From GCA-003244245 sp963823755 (GTDB lineage: Bacteria > Actinomycetota > Actinomycetes > Mycobacteriales > Pseudonocardiaceae), in the NCBI GenBank assembly GCA_963823755.1, contig CAWGMP010000021.1:1-64000 (forward strand): DNA of 64,000 bases, read 5' to 3'. This document shows positions 37,075-46,401 of the stretch, one piece after another. Position 1 is the stretch's first letter. Each line of letters opens with the position of its first letter. The position numbers were made by a program, and so were the translations under genes. The notes under the pieces were generated by a model, which made no database searches, had not been told where the DNA came from, and was given only the letters and a program-made list of their open reading frames with translations.

Positions 37075-38559
37075 ATGACTCGACGGAGTTTGCTGACCGG
37101 TCTGCTGGCCGGCGGGCTGATCGCTGGGGGCTCGCTGGTCGCGATGCCGGCGAGCGCGGAACCGGCGCCTGTTCCGCTGTCGCCGTCGCTAGTCGGGCAG
37201 CTGCTGTCGGCGACCTCGGGTCGAATGCAGGTGATGGTGCACGGAGCGACACTCGCAGCCGCCGAGCGGGCGGTGGCTGCCACCGGGATGCACCGGGTCA
37301 CCACCTTCCGCAAGATCGGGGTAGTGATCGCGTCGGCGACCAGGCAACAGGTCGAAGCGGCCCGCACCCAACCCGGCGTGATCTACCTCGAAGGTGACCA
37401 GCCCCTCGTGGTGCACGCCACTCCCTCTCCGGTGGTCACCCGCTCCACCTCTTTGGTGGCGACCCGGGGTCTGGAGGCCCGGCAAACTCTGACCGGGGCG
37501 AACGGCGCGGCGCTGGACGGCACCGGCGTCAGCATCGCGGTGATCGATTCCGGGATCGATCCCACCCACCCTGCCTTCGCCGGTGGCAAGGTCGTGCGCA
37601 GCCTGAAGAGCGTGTGCCTGGACGAATCCAACACCGATACCAACTGCATCATGGACATGCCCAGCGGTGTTGACACCGACACACTGTCCTTGGGTGGCCA
37701 TGGCAGCCATGTGTCCAGCATTGCCGCAGGCCGCAATGTCACCCTCAGCGACGGCACCACGGTGTCCGGTGCCGCGCCCGAAGCCAAGATCGTCTCCTTG
37801 TCCACCGGCGCCGCCGTGGTGATCCTCAGCGCGGACTCATCGTTGAACTGGGTGCTGGAGCATCACGCCGCACCATGCGGAGAAGCGGTGCCCGTGGCGC
37901 AATGCCCGCCGATCAGGGTGGTCAACAACTCCTATGGCCCGCAGGGCGGGGGTGAGTTCGATCCGAATTCGGCGACCGTCAAACTTCAGCGCCAGCTGGT
38001 GAAGGAAGGTGTGGTCATGGTCTGGGCCGCAGGCAACGACGGCGGCGACGGCTCGAAGAGTCTCACTAATCCACCTGCTCAGGACCCGACCGGTGGTATT
38101 ATCTCGGTGGCCGCCTACAACGATCAAGGCACCGGTACACGCAGCGGTCCGGTATCCGCCTTCTCCTCACGGGGCGTGAAGACCGATCCGTCGACCTGGC
38201 CAGACATCTCCGCACCAGGGGAGAACATCGTCGGTGCTTGCCGCGCCTACCTGCCGATCTGCTCCAGCGGGCTCAAACCGCGGAACGGCCCCGGAATTCT
38301 CGACGTGGGTGGATACAACACTCTCAGCGGTACGTCGATGGCTGCGCCGCAGATTGTCGGGATCGTGGCATTGCTCTTCCAAGCCGACCCCACGGCGACG
38401 CCCGCGGAGGTCGAGAAAGCTTTGAAGTCGACGGCTCTGCATTATTCCAATGGCGCGCCTTACCAGCAGGTGGGCGAGTACTCGACATCGTTCGACAAGG
38501 GCACCGGGTTGGTCGACACGGTGGCCGCCGCGCAAGCACTGGGGGCCCATCACTCCTGA
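37075..38559 (+). CDS. Secreted subtilisin-like serine protease (S8)
   Basis: This is a 494-residue subtilase. The signal peptide is MTRRSLLTGLLAGGLIAGGSLVAMPASA (cleavage after ASA, about residue 28; two Arg at the start raise the possibility of Tat export). An inhibitor_I9-like propeptide region (QVMVHGATLAAAERAVAATGMHR) follows. The catalytic triad is Asp158 (AVIDSGID), His209 (GGHGSHVSSI) and Ser421 (GTSMAAPQ), with the oxyanion Asn in WAAGNDGG. The ATG at 37075 follows GGGGAGG; an upstream in-frame ATG at 37039 would give an unlikely leader. It is a stand-alone gene. Confidence 0.94.
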   Translation: MTRRSLLTGLLAGGLIAGGSLVAMPASAEPAPVPLSPSLVGQLLSATSGRMQVMVHGATLAAAERAVAATGMHRVTTFRKIGVVIASATRQQVEAARTQPGVIYLEGDQPLVVHATPSPVVTRSTSLVATRGLEARQTLTGANGAALDGTGVSIAVIDSGIDPTHPAFAGGKVVRSLKSVCLDESNTDTNCIMDMPSGVDTDTLSLGGHGSHVSSIAAGRNVTLSDGTTVSGAAPEAKIVSLSTGAAVVILSADSSLNWVLEHHAAPCGEAVPVAQCPPIRVVNNSYGPQGGGEFDPNSATVKLQRQLVKEGVVMVWAAGNDGGDGSKSLTNPPAQDPTGGIISVAAYNDQGTGTRSGPVSAFSSRGVKTDPSTWPDISAPGENIVGACRAYLPICSSGLKPRNGPGILDVGGYNTLSGTSMAAPQIVGIVALLFQADPTATPAEVEKALKSTALHYSNGAPYQQVGEYSTSFDKGTGLVDTVAAAQALGAHHS

Positions 38560-38716
38560 CTTCTGCCAGATGGTCGGCCGAAAAGTAGCTGATTTCCGGC
38601 GCGGCACACGGTGACCGCTGGCGCACCAGCGGTCACACAGGCACAATGTGTAACGGCTCCCAGCGATCACGAGGACGTAGGGGAAGACGCTCCTCGTTGA
38701 TCAGCGGAGGCACCAC

Positions 38717-39208
38717 ATGAGCACCAGTGGGATGATTTACGTCCACTCGTCGCCGGCTGCGGTATGTCGGCACGTCGAGTGGGCGGTGGCGGGCGTCCTG
38801 CAGACTAGGGTGGACCTGCAGTGGACTGCGCAGGTGGCGGCACCTGGCCAGTTGCGGGCTGAATGCAACTGGTCTGGTGAGGCGGGGACAGCGGCTGCGT
38901 TGGTCCATGCCCTGCGGGCATGGCCGATGGTACGTTTCGAGGTCACCGAGGAACCCAGCCCCGGCCTGGACGGAGAACGGTTCTGCTTCGTGCCCGGTCT
39001 CGGGTTGTGGCGGGCCCGCACCAGTGCCAACGGTGACATCGTGGTAGGTGAGGACCAGCTGCGGGCACTGGCCGCGACCGCCCGCGACGCGGAGTCCTTT
39101 GCCCATCAGCTCGATCAACTCCTCGGCGCGACCTGGGATGACGCGTTGGAGCCTTTCCGTCGCGCTGCCGACGGCGCGCCGGTGACCTGGCTGCATCGCG
39201 TGGGCTGA
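38717..39208 (+). CDS. DUF3145 family protein
   Basis: This is a 163-residue actinobacterial protein. The sequence GMIYVHSSPAAVCRHVEWAVAGVL and WTAQVAAPGQLRAECNWSGEAGTAAALVHALRAWPMVRFEVTEE is the DUF3145 core. There is no signal peptide or membrane helix; it is a cytosolic protein of unknown function, conserved in gene order near the fatty-acid synthase cluster in many actinobacteria. The ATG at 38717 follows GGAGG. Confidence 0.92.
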   Translation: MSTSGMIYVHSSPAAVCRHVEWAVAGVLQTRVDLQWTAQVAAPGQLRAECNWSGEAGTAAALVHALRAWPMVRFEVTEEPSPGLDGERFCFVPGLGLWRARTSANGDIVVGEDQLRALAATARDAESFAHQLDQLLGATWDDALEPFRRAADGAPVTWLHRVG

Positions 39209-39246
39209 CGGCTGGTCTGGGGGCGCTGCGGGCGTAGTCTGCCCCA

Positions 39247-39834
39247 GTGGCGCAGCATGTCGCCCGACGCGGGTGGGTCCTGCTCGTAATGGTGCTCGTG
39301 GTCCTCGCCGGCGCGGTGGGCGTCGGGGTGCTGCTACGCGACGTGCGGCCCGCTGCCGCAGCGGCCGGCGTTGGCTTGATCGGAGGTTCGACCGGCAACA
39401 GGGCACCACTGGGACCGCCGGAGCCGGGGCCGGCCACCGTCGTGCTCGTCGAGGATGTCGCGCTGCATCCTGACGCTGACCAGATCCGGAAGGTGCTGCA
39501 GAGGTATTTCGATGCGATCAACGCGGGCGACTACCAGCTCTGGCGCACCGCCGTCATCCCACAGTGGGCCCGGGATATCGGCGAGGGCGCCTGGCACGGC
39601 CTGTACCGATCCACGCTGGACGGCAGCATCGTGGTGCACCGGCTGGAGCCCCGAGCCGGTGGTGGGCTCGTCGCCCTGACCTCGTTCACCAGCCTGCAGA
39701 ACCCTTCCGATGCGCCTCCCGAGCTACCGGTGAGGTGTCTGCGATGGTGGGTCTCCTATCCGCTGATCGGCCAGGGCGACCAGCTACGGCTGGGCCCGAG
39801 CTCGCCGAGCGCGAACCTGCGGGTGGCCTGCTGA
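39247..39834 (+). CDS. Membrane-anchored protein with SnoaL-like region, function unknown
   Basis: This is a 195-residue protein. One N-terminal helix (GWVLLVMVLVVLAGAVGVGVLL) anchors an extracytoplasmic domain (DADQIRKVLQRYFDAINAGDYQLWRTAV), which resembles the start of an NTF2/SnoaL-like fold. It ends LRLGPSSPSANLRVAC. The start is GTG at 39247. It lies 38 bases after DUF3145, in the same direction, and convergent with accD. The substrate or partner is not visible. Confidence 0.65.
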   Translation: MAQHVARRGWVLLVMVLVVLAGAVGVGVLLRDVRPAAAAAGVGLIGGSTGNRAPLGPPEPGPATVVLVEDVALHPDADQIRKVLQRYFDAINAGDYQLWRTAVIPQWARDIGEGAWHGLYRSTLDGSIVVHRLEPRAGGGLVALTSFTSLQNPSDAPPELPVRCLRWWVSYPLIGQGDQLRLGPSSPSANLRVAC

Positions 39835-39844
39835 GCCATCCCCA

Positions 39845-41374
39845 TCACAGTGGGATGTTGCCGTGCGCACCGCGACCTGCGGGTGCCGCGGCCAGTGCTT
39901 CGGCCAGCCGCTGTCGGGTCTGCGCTGGTTTGATCACCTCGTCTACCACCCCGATCGCCACAGCTCGGTCGACCCCACCGGCGATCTGCTCGTGGTGGTC
40001 GGCAAGCTTGGCGTGCAATGCCTCCCGCTCGTCCTCGGCCGCAGCCGCTAACGCCCTGCGGTGCAGGATGCCCACCGCGGCCTTGGCCCCCATCACGGCA
40101 ACCTGGGCGTCGGGCCAGGCGAAGACCTGGGTGGCGCCCAGTGACCGGGAGTTCATGGCGATGTAGGCACCGCCGAAGGCCTTGCGAGTCACCAGGGTGA
40201 CTCGGGGGACGATCGCTTCGGCGAAGGCGTGCAGCAGCTTGGCGCCGCGGCGGACCACGCCGTCCCATTCCTGACCGACGCCGGGCAGGTACCCGGGTAC
40301 GTCGACCAGGACGAGCATGGGTACCCCGAAGGCGTCGCACATCCGGACGAAGCGCGACGCCTTCTCCGCCGACGCGGAATCCAGGCACCCCCCCAGCCGT
40401 AGCGGATTGTTGGCAATCACCCCGATGGTCCGTCCGGCCAGCCTGCCCAGCCCCACCACGATGTTGGGCGCCCATTTGGGCTGCAGCTCAGCGAACCCGC
40501 CAGCCGGATCGGGCCGGTCAAGGTCGGGCTCGTCCAGCACGGCGTGCAGCAACGGGTGAACGTCGTAGGCGCGTTGCCGCTCCGCGGGCAGGTACTCGGA
40601 AAGGTCGATCTCCTCGTCCATCGAGTGCAGATCGAACATCCCAGGACGGGCGAACAGGCCGGCGATGTGGCGGGCCCGAAGCAGCGCGTCCGCCTCGGAC
40701 TCGGCCACCACGTGCGCCACGCCGGATTTCTTGCCGTGCGCGCTGGGACCACCCAGTGCTTCCATATCGATCTGCTCTCCGGTGACACTACGTACCACGT
40801 CCGGACCGGTGACGAACACCCGCCCCGCCGGCGCCATGATCACGACATCGGTGAGCGCAGGACCGTAGGCGGCCCCCCCTGCGGCGGCCCCGAGGACCAC
40901 GGAGACCTGCGGCACCCGCCCGGAGGCCCGGACCATGGCGGCGAACACCTGGCCGACGGCGTCGAGAGCTTCCACGCCCTCGGCCAGCCGCGCCCCGCCG
41001 GAGTGCCACAACCCGATCACCGGTGACCGTTCCCTGGCTGCGGTGTCGATGGCCTCCACGATGCGCTGGCAGCCCTCTGCGCCCATCGCCCCGCCCATCG
41101 TGGTCGCATCGGTGCAGTACGCGATCACCTTGGCGCCGTCGACGCGGCCGCGGGCGGCGAATGCTCCGCTGCTGTCGCGGGGTCGCAGCGAAATCATCGT
41201 GTTCGGGTCGAACAGGCACTCCAGGCGCAGTTCCGGGTCGCGAGGATCCGTTGCTTCGCCATTGCCGGACCAGCCCTTCATCGATGGGACACCATTGCTT
41301 GGCTGGACACCGCTTGGCTGGACACTGTTACTCGAGTGGGCATCGGTGCGAGCATGATCAGCCAGAGCTGTCAT
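39845..41374 (-). CDS. accD: Acyl-CoA carboxylase, carboxyltransferase (beta) subunit
   Basis: This is a 509-residue protein with both crotonase-like carboxyltransferase halves. Segments include GLWHSGGARLAEGVEALDAVGQVF, GAAAGGAAYGPALTDVVIMAP, GVIANNPLRLGGCLDSASAEKASRFVRMCDAFGVPMLVLVDVPGYLPG and GGAYIAMNSRSLGATQVFAWP. With a biotinylated alpha subunit (elsewhere in the genome) it makes malonyl-CoA. It is the last gene of the FAS II cluster, matching accD6 in M. tuberculosis. The N-terminus has a short repeated QPSxGVQPS stretch. The gap to fabF is 34 bases. Confidence 0.94.
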   Translation of the reverse strand: MTALADHARTDAHSSNSVQPSGVQPSNGVPSMKGWSGNGEATDPRDPELRLECLFDPNTMISLRPRDSSGAFAARGRVDGAKVIAYCTDATTMGGAMGAEGCQRIVEAIDTAARERSPVIGLWHSGGARLAEGVEALDAVGQVFAAMVRASGRVPQVSVVLGAAAGGAAYGPALTDVVIMAPAGRVFVTGPDVVRSVTGEQIDMEALGGPSAHGKKSGVAHVVAESEADALLRARHIAGLFARPGMFDLHSMDEEIDLSEYLPAERQRAYDVHPLLHAVLDEPDLDRPDPAGGFAELQPKWAPNIVVGLGRLAGRTIGVIANNPLRLGGCLDSASAEKASRFVRMCDAFGVPMLVLVDVPGYLPGVGQEWDGVVRRGAKLLHAFAEAIVPRVTLVTRKAFGGAYIAMNSRSLGATQVFAWPDAQVAVMGAKAAVGILHRRALAAAAEDEREALHAKLADHHEQIAGGVDRAVAIGVVDEVIKPAQTRQRLAEALAAAPAGRGAHGNIPL

Positions 41375-41408
41375 CCGTGATCTCCTTGAGTGCCTTAGCT
41401 GCGACCGG

Positions 41409-42635
41409 TCAGACCGAGGTGAAGGCGAGGGCGACGTTGTGTCCGCCGAAGCCGAACGAGTCGTTGACGGCGGCGTGCAGGTCCACCTCGCGGGCGGAGC
41501 CGGTCACGACGTCGAGCTGCACTCCCGGATCGAGGTCCTCCAGGTTCAGCGTCGGGGGCACGATGCCGTCGCGTAGAGCCAGTACGCATGCCAGGCTCTC
41601 GACCGCGCCGGCGGCCCCGAGCAGGTGGCCCAACGCCCCCTTCGGCGCGGTGATCACCGCGTGGTCACCGACAGCGGTACGGATGGCGGCCGCCTCTGCG
41701 ACATCGCCGACCGGGGTCGCGGTGGCGTGTGCGTTGACGTGCCCGACGTCGGCTTTGTGCAACCCGGCGGTCCGCAGCGCGGCCGAGATCGCCCGGCCGG
41801 CTCCGATACCTTCCGGTTCGGGCGCGGTGATGTGGTGGCCGTCTGAGCTGGTGCCCACTCCGGCCAGCCGACCGTGCCGGGTGGCTCGGCGAGCCGCGGC
41901 GAACTCCGCCCGCTCGAGCACCATCACCCCCGCACCCTCGCCCAGTACGAACCCGTCCCGTGCGATATCGAAGGGACGGGAGGCCTGCTCGGGCTCGTTG
42001 TTGCGGGTACTCATGGCTCGCATCTGGGCGAACCCTGCCAATGTGATGGGAATGATGCATGCCTCGGCTCCACCGGCCACCACCACGTCAACCTCCCCAG
42101 CTCGCAGCATTCGCCACGCGATGGCCAACGCCTCGGCACCGGAGGCGCAGGCGGCGACCGGGGCGTGCACGCCACCGCGAGCGCCGAGATCCAGACCGAC
42201 ATGCGCGGCCGGACCGTTGGGCATGAGCATCGGGATGGTCAGCGGCGAGACCTTGCGCATTCCCTCGTTCTCGAGCAGGTCATCCTGGCCGAGCAGGGTC
42301 AACGCACCGCCGATGCCGGTACCGATCACCACGGCCAGCCGCTCCGGCTCAACGTCGGGACTGCCGGCGTGTTGCCAGGCTTGTCGTGCGGCGATCACCG
42401 CGACCTGCTCGCAACGGTCCCAGCGGCGGGCCTGCACCCGCGGGAGTGAATCGGTCGGATCGACCGCCAATTTCGCGGCGATCCGCACGGGAAGGTCGAA
42501 GCGATCAACCCAGTCCTCGGTCAACGCGACGACCCCGCTCTTGCCGGACCGCAGCGCATCCCAGGTCGATGAGACATCCCCGCCGAGCGGGGTTGTGGCT
42601 CCGAGCCCAGTGATGACGACCTCAGTGGTCATCAC
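41409..42635 (-). CDS. fabF: Beta-ketoacyl-ACP synthase II
   Basis: This is a 408-residue KAS II of the FabF/KasA type. It condenses malonyl-ACP with acyl-ACP for chain elongation. The catalytic triad is Cys in AACASGAEAL, His in NAHATATPVGD and His in KGALGHLLGAAG. A double Met start leaves the exact first residue open. Only one elongating KAS is present here, whereas mycobacteria have two (kasA/kasB). The gap to acpP is 27 bases. Confidence 0.95.
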   Translation of the reverse strand: MMTTEVVITGLGATTPLGGDVSSTWDALRSGKSGVVALTEDWVDRFDLPVRIAAKLAVDPTDSLPRVQARRWDRCEQVAVIAARQAWQHAGSPDVEPERLAVVIGTGIGGALTLLGQDDLLENEGMRKVSPLTIPMLMPNGPAAHVGLDLGARGGVHAPVAACASGAEALAIAWRMLRAGEVDVVVAGGAEACIIPITLAGFAQMRAMSTRNNEPEQASRPFDIARDGFVLGEGAGVMVLERAEFAAARRATRHGRLAGVGTSSDGHHITAPEPEGIGAGRAISAALRTAGLHKADVGHVNAHATATPVGDVAEAAAIRTAVGDHAVITAPKGALGHLLGAAGAVESLACVLALRDGIVPPTLNLEDLDPGVQLDVVTGSAREVDLHAAVNDSFGFGGHNVALAFTSV

Positions 42636-42662
42636 GCCTCCGCGGGAGTGAGTATGTCGGCG

Positions 42663-42902
42663 TCATGCGGTCTTTGCGACGTAGTCCACTGCGTCGCCGA
42701 CGGTCTTGAGGTTGGCCAGTACCTCGTCGGGCACCTTGACACCGAACTTGTCCTCCACCTGCACGGCGATCTCCACCATGGACAGTGAGTCGATGTCCAG
42801 CTCGTCCACGAAGGACTTCTCCGGGGTGATCTCGCTGGGCTCGACGCCCGCCACCTCGTTCACAATCTCGGCGAGGTCACGGAGAATCTCCTCGTTCGTC
42901 AC
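42663..42902 (-). CDS. acpP: Acyl carrier protein
   Basis: This is a 79-residue acidic helical protein. The phosphopantetheine attachment serine lies in ELDIDSLSMVEI (Ser in the DSL motif). It carries the growing acyl chain between FabD, FabH and FabF. Typical length; ATG at 42902. It sits between fabH and fabF as in other actinobacteria. Confidence 0.96.
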   Translation of the reverse strand: MTNEEILRDLAEIVNEVAGVEPSEITPEKSFVDELDIDSLSMVEIAVQVEDKFGVKVPDEVLANLKTVGDAVDYVAKTA

Positions 42903-43000
42903 TGGTATGTATCCCTTCTGTCAGTCACCGGTGATCTGGGCGACAGCCCCACACTGCGATGCATTCTTCCGCTGCGGACCATGGGCTCAGGCAGCACCCT

Positions 43001-43993
43001 TCACGGCAGGACCACCGCCTGGCCCGCGTAGGACAGCCCAGCGCCGAAGCCGACCAGCAGTGCAAGGTCCCCGGAGCGGACTCGACCCTCGGCTCGCATA
43101 TGGTCCAGTGCGAGTGGTATCGACGCCGAGGATGTGTTGCCCGAGTAGACGATATCGTCGGCTACCACCATGTCCTCGCGGGCTCCGGCTGTCCGCATCC
43201 GCTTGGCGATCGCCTCGACGATGCGCAGGTTGGCCTGGTGCGGCACCAGCACGTCGACATCAACCGCAGCGAGCCCGGCCAGCTCCAACGCCCGCAGCGC
43301 CACCGGTGCGATCTTCGTGATCGCCCACCGGTACACTTCCTGGCCCTCCTGGCGGATGAAGGAGTTGCGGTCGGCCACCACGATGGTGCCCACCATGTCC
43401 CCGGAGCTGCCGGCGGCAATCGGGCCGATCCCCGGTCGCTCGCCGTGGCCAACCGGGCCGACCACTGCCGCGCCGGCACCATCGGCGAAGATGATGCAGG
43501 TGGTGCGATCCATGGGATCCACCCAGTCGGACAGTTTCTCCGCACCGATCACCAGGACGTGTCGCGCGGAGCCGGCGCGGATCATGTCGGATGCGGTGCC
43601 CAGTCCGTAGCAGAAGCCGGCGCAAGCGGCGTTGATGTCGAAGGCGGGGGCGGCGTGCACTCCGATCCGGTCCGCGGTCTGGGCAGCGGCGTTCGGTATG
43701 TGTGCGGGCATCGTGCAGGTCGCGACGAGCACCGCGTCGATATCACCGGGAGCCAGCCCAGCGTCGGCGAGCGCCTTGGCACCCGCATCGACTGCCATGT
43801 CGACGACTGACTCGTCGCTACGGGCGAAACGCCGTTCAACGATGCCCACCCGGCTGCGGATCCACTCGTCGGTGGTCTGGACCCCGCGGGCGGCGATGTC
43901 GGCATTGGTCACAATCTGTTCGGGTTGCCTGCTACCCAAGCCGAGGAGGCGCGCGCCCGCCGTGGGGGTCAGCTGCCGGAGGCTGGGGCTCAC
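43001..43993 (-). CDS. fabH: Beta-ketoacyl-ACP synthase III
   Basis: This is a 330-residue KAS III that starts fatty-acid synthesis by joining acyl-CoA and malonyl-ACP. The catalytic Cys is in DINAACAGFCYGL, His in LVPHQANLRI and Asn in YSGNTSSASIPLAL. The N-terminus ARLLGLGSRQPEQIVTNADIA is the family norm. The start overlaps the fabD stop by four bases, so translation is coupled. Confidence 0.95.
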   Translation of the reverse strand: MSPSLRQLTPTAGARLLGLGSRQPEQIVTNADIAARGVQTTDEWIRSRVGIVERRFARSDESVVDMAVDAGAKALADAGLAPGDIDAVLVATCTMPAHIPNAAAQTADRIGVHAAPAFDINAACAGFCYGLGTASDMIRAGSARHVLVIGAEKLSDWVDPMDRTTCIIFADGAGAAVVGPVGHGERPGIGPIAAGSSGDMVGTIVVADRNSFIRQEGQEVYRWAITKIAPVALRALELAGLAAVDVDVLVPHQANLRIVEAIAKRMRTAGAREDMVVADDIVYSGNTSSASIPLALDHMRAEGRVRSGDLALLVGFGAGLSYAGQAVVLP

Positions 43994-44937
43994 GCCAGTG
44001 ATCCGGATTGGGCAGCACTTGAGTGCTCACAGATCAGGTCTGCGACTTTGTCGAGATCGTCGGGAGTCTTCAACGCCAGCGTGACTGTGCCTTTCATCTC
44101 TCGTCTGACCAGGCCGGACAGCGCGCCGGCCGGGGGAAGCTCGACCGTTGCGGTGACCGCCAAGGCGCGCAGCGTTGCCATGCAGCGGTCCCAGCGGACC
44201 GGCTTGGTCACCTGCGTGATCAGCCGGTGCAGCATCTCTGCGCCGTCGGACACGATTTCTCCGTCGGTGTTGGACACCAGCGGGCGTGACGGCTCTTTGG
44301 CGGTGAGCCGGCTGGCGTACTGGGCCAGTGCGTGCTCGGCCGGCGCCATGAACCGGGTGTGGAACGCGCCGGCAACGGGTAGTGGCATCACCCGCGTTCG
44401 GGCCGGCTTGTGCTGGGCCAGCTCGGCCAGCGCGTCGAGGCGGCCAGCGGCGACAACCTGTCCGGCGCCGTTGCAGTTGGCTGCGTCCAACCCCAGCTGG
44501 GCCAGGACCACCGCGACGTCATCGGGATCGCCTCCGAGCACCGCCGACATCCCGGTCGGCTCCACCGCGCACGCTGAGGCCATTTCCCGGCCACGGACGG
44601 CGGCGAGCGCGACGGCCTCGTCTGCGGTGAGCACTCCGGCCACGGCCGCTGCGGTCAGTTCGCCCGCCGAGTGCCCAACGACCGGGGCATCGGTGGGAAG
44701 GTCCGCCCGCCGGGCCAGTTCCTCGGCAGCGACCAGCGACAGCGCCACGACCAGCGGCTGGGTCACCGCGGTGTTCTTGATCTCCTCGGCGTTCGCTGTG
44801 GTGCCCAGCCGCAGAAGGTCCAGCCCGGTGGCCTTCGACCACGTCGCGACCCAGTCTGCGGCACCCTCCAGGGCCAGCCAGGGGGCCAGCATGCCTGGGG
44901 ACTGGGCACCTTGTCCCGGTGCGAGCAGCGCGATCAC
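43990..44937 (-). CDS. fabD: Malonyl-CoA:ACP transacylase
   Basis: This is a 315-residue transacylase moving malonyl from CoA to ACP. The N-terminal MIALLAPGQGAQSPGM holds the first oxyanion loop. The nucleophile Ser lies in VVGHSAGELTAAAVAG and the catalytic His in VAGAFHTRFM. It is the first enzyme gene of the cluster, 105 bases after fasR in the same direction. Confidence 0.95.
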   Translation of the reverse strand: MIALLAPGQGAQSPGMLAPWLALEGAADWVATWSKATGLDLLRLGTTANAEEIKNTAVTQPLVVALSLVAAEELARRADLPTDAPVVGHSAGELTAAAVAGVLTADEAVALAAVRGREMASACAVEPTGMSAVLGGDPDDVAVVLAQLGLDAANCNGAGQVVAAGRLDALAELAQHKPARTRVMPLPVAGAFHTRFMAPAEHALAQYASRLTAKEPSRPLVSNTDGEIVSDGAEMLHRLITQVTKPVRWDRCMATLRALAVTATVELPPAGALSGLVRREMKGTVTLALKTPDDLDKVADLICEHSSAAQSGSLA

Positions 44938-45042
44938 CCGGCCTACTGAACACCCTGCCCGCCCGCGGCGGTGATGCTGCCGTTCACGAAGTCCGCCGAT
45001 GCGTTCTTGTCGAGTATCTACAAAGCGTGCGTAACCAGTCCA

Positions 45043-46227
45043 TCACCACAGGCCGCGGGAGCGGGCCAGCCGACCGACCGCCATGCCCACTCGCAGCACC
45101 AGCCCATCCCGTGGATCACCGGGTACGCGCCCGGTGATGTCGGCGATCCGGCGTAGCCGGTAGCGAACCGTGTTGGGGTGGACGAACAACTGCCGGGCGC
45201 ACGCTTCCAGCACCCCACTGGCGTCGAAGAAGGCGTCGAGCGTCTCGACCAGACCACCACCGGCCGCTACTAGCGGACGCATCACCTGGTCGACCAGCAG
45301 CCGTTCGGCTTCCGGGTCACCGGCAAGGGCACGCTCGGGAAGCAGTTCGCCGGCCGGTACCGGACGCGGTGCCGTGGGCCAGGCCGCCACGGCGCGCAGC
45401 CCGGATAAGGCATCGGCGGCGCTGCGGTGCGCCTCGGCCAGTGACGGGACCGTCGGTCCCACGACCACCGGGCCTGCACCGAAGGCCTCGATCATCCATC
45501 GGGGGTCTTCTGCCGGGTCGGGACGGCCGCTGACGACCAGCACCAGGCGGGATCCCTGCACGCCGACGAGCATCCCGCGGCCGGTGCGCACGGCGATACC
45601 GCGGATGTCGGAGAGCAGCTCTGGCGGCTCGTCCGGCGGTGGATTGCCCACCAGCACCGTCGCTGGAGCTGCTGGTTCCAAACCCAGCGCCGCTGCGCGT
45701 GACAGCAGCGACTCCTCGCCGTCCCCGCGCATGATGCCGTCCACCACCAGCGCTTCCAGCCGGGCGTCCCAGGCACCCCTTGCCTCGGCGGCACCGGCAT
45801 AGGTGCTGGCGGCAGCGAAGGCGACCTCGCGGCTATAGCGCAGCGAGGCTTCGGTGAGCACGGCGCGCTCGGCGTCGTCGGCGGCGAGCTCGGGCAGTTG
45901 CCGCTCGAACACCGAGGTGGCGACCCGGACCAGCTCGACGGTCTGGCGCAGGCTGACCCAGCGGCTCAGGTCACGCGGGGCGGTCCGGAACGCGCCGACG
46001 GTGAGCTTGATCGAGTGTTGCGGATCCTTGAGCCATTCCACGAAGTTCGCCACGCTGGTCTGGGTGACCAGCAGGATCCCGGCTCGCTGGTCGGCCGGCA
46101 ACCGGCGGAACCAGGGGTAACGCAGTTCCATCTCGGCCACGCTGGCGGTGGCGAGCCCGCCGGAGGCCCTTGCCAGCCGGCGCAGTGTGCTGGCCGGCAA
46201 CGGGTGGGTGCCAGCCTGGACGGTCAT
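45043..46227 (-). CDS. fasR: PucR-type transcriptional regulator of fatty-acid synthesis
   Basis: This is a 394-residue protein. A sensor/GGDEF-like middle region leads to the C-terminal PucR helix-turn-helix (VLEACARQLFVHPNTVRYRLRRIADITGRVP). In Streptomyces the regulator at this place (FasR) activates the fabD-fabH-acpP-fabF operon; M. tuberculosis has the homologue Rv2242 in the same place. The ATG at 46227 (MTVQAGTHPLPASTLRRL) starts the conserved part; an in-frame extension to 46311 is doubtful. It lies directly upstream of fabD, supporting the role. Confidence 0.9.
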   Translation of the reverse strand: MTVQAGTHPLPASTLRRLARASGGLATASVAEMELRYPWFRRLPADQRAGILLVTQTSVANFVEWLKDPQHSIKLTVGAFRTAPRDLSRWVSLRQTVELVRVATSVFERQLPELAADDAERAVLTEASLRYSREVAFAAASTYAGAAEARGAWDARLEALVVDGIMRGDGEESLLSRAAALGLEPAAPATVLVGNPPPDEPPELLSDIRGIAVRTGRGMLVGVQGSRLVLVVSGRPDPAEDPRWMIEAFGAGPVVVGPTVPSLAEAHRSAADALSGLRAVAAWPTAPRPVPAGELLPERALAGDPEAERLLVDQVMRPLVAAGGGLVETLDAFFDASGVLEACARQLFVHPNTVRYRLRRIADITGRVPGDPRDGLVLRVGMAVGRLARSRGLW

Positions 46228-46401
46228 AGGTTCAGCATCGCACGGTGACGTTGAGGACAACGGGAGGGGAACTGGAGGGGAAGTAGGAGGGAACTGGGAA
46301 TGGTTTTGCACCGATAGTGTCCGTCACGGCGAGGGTCGCGGATTCTCAGGGGTCCGCCCCGTCGAGGAATACTGCCGCGGAGAGACGGTCGAGGAGAGAC
46401 G

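Noticed and set aside
41023..42651. 542-codon plus-strand frame over accD and fabF
   Set aside because: It is the antisense of two well-supported enzyme genes and has antisense composition (Ser/Pro/Ala/Arg).
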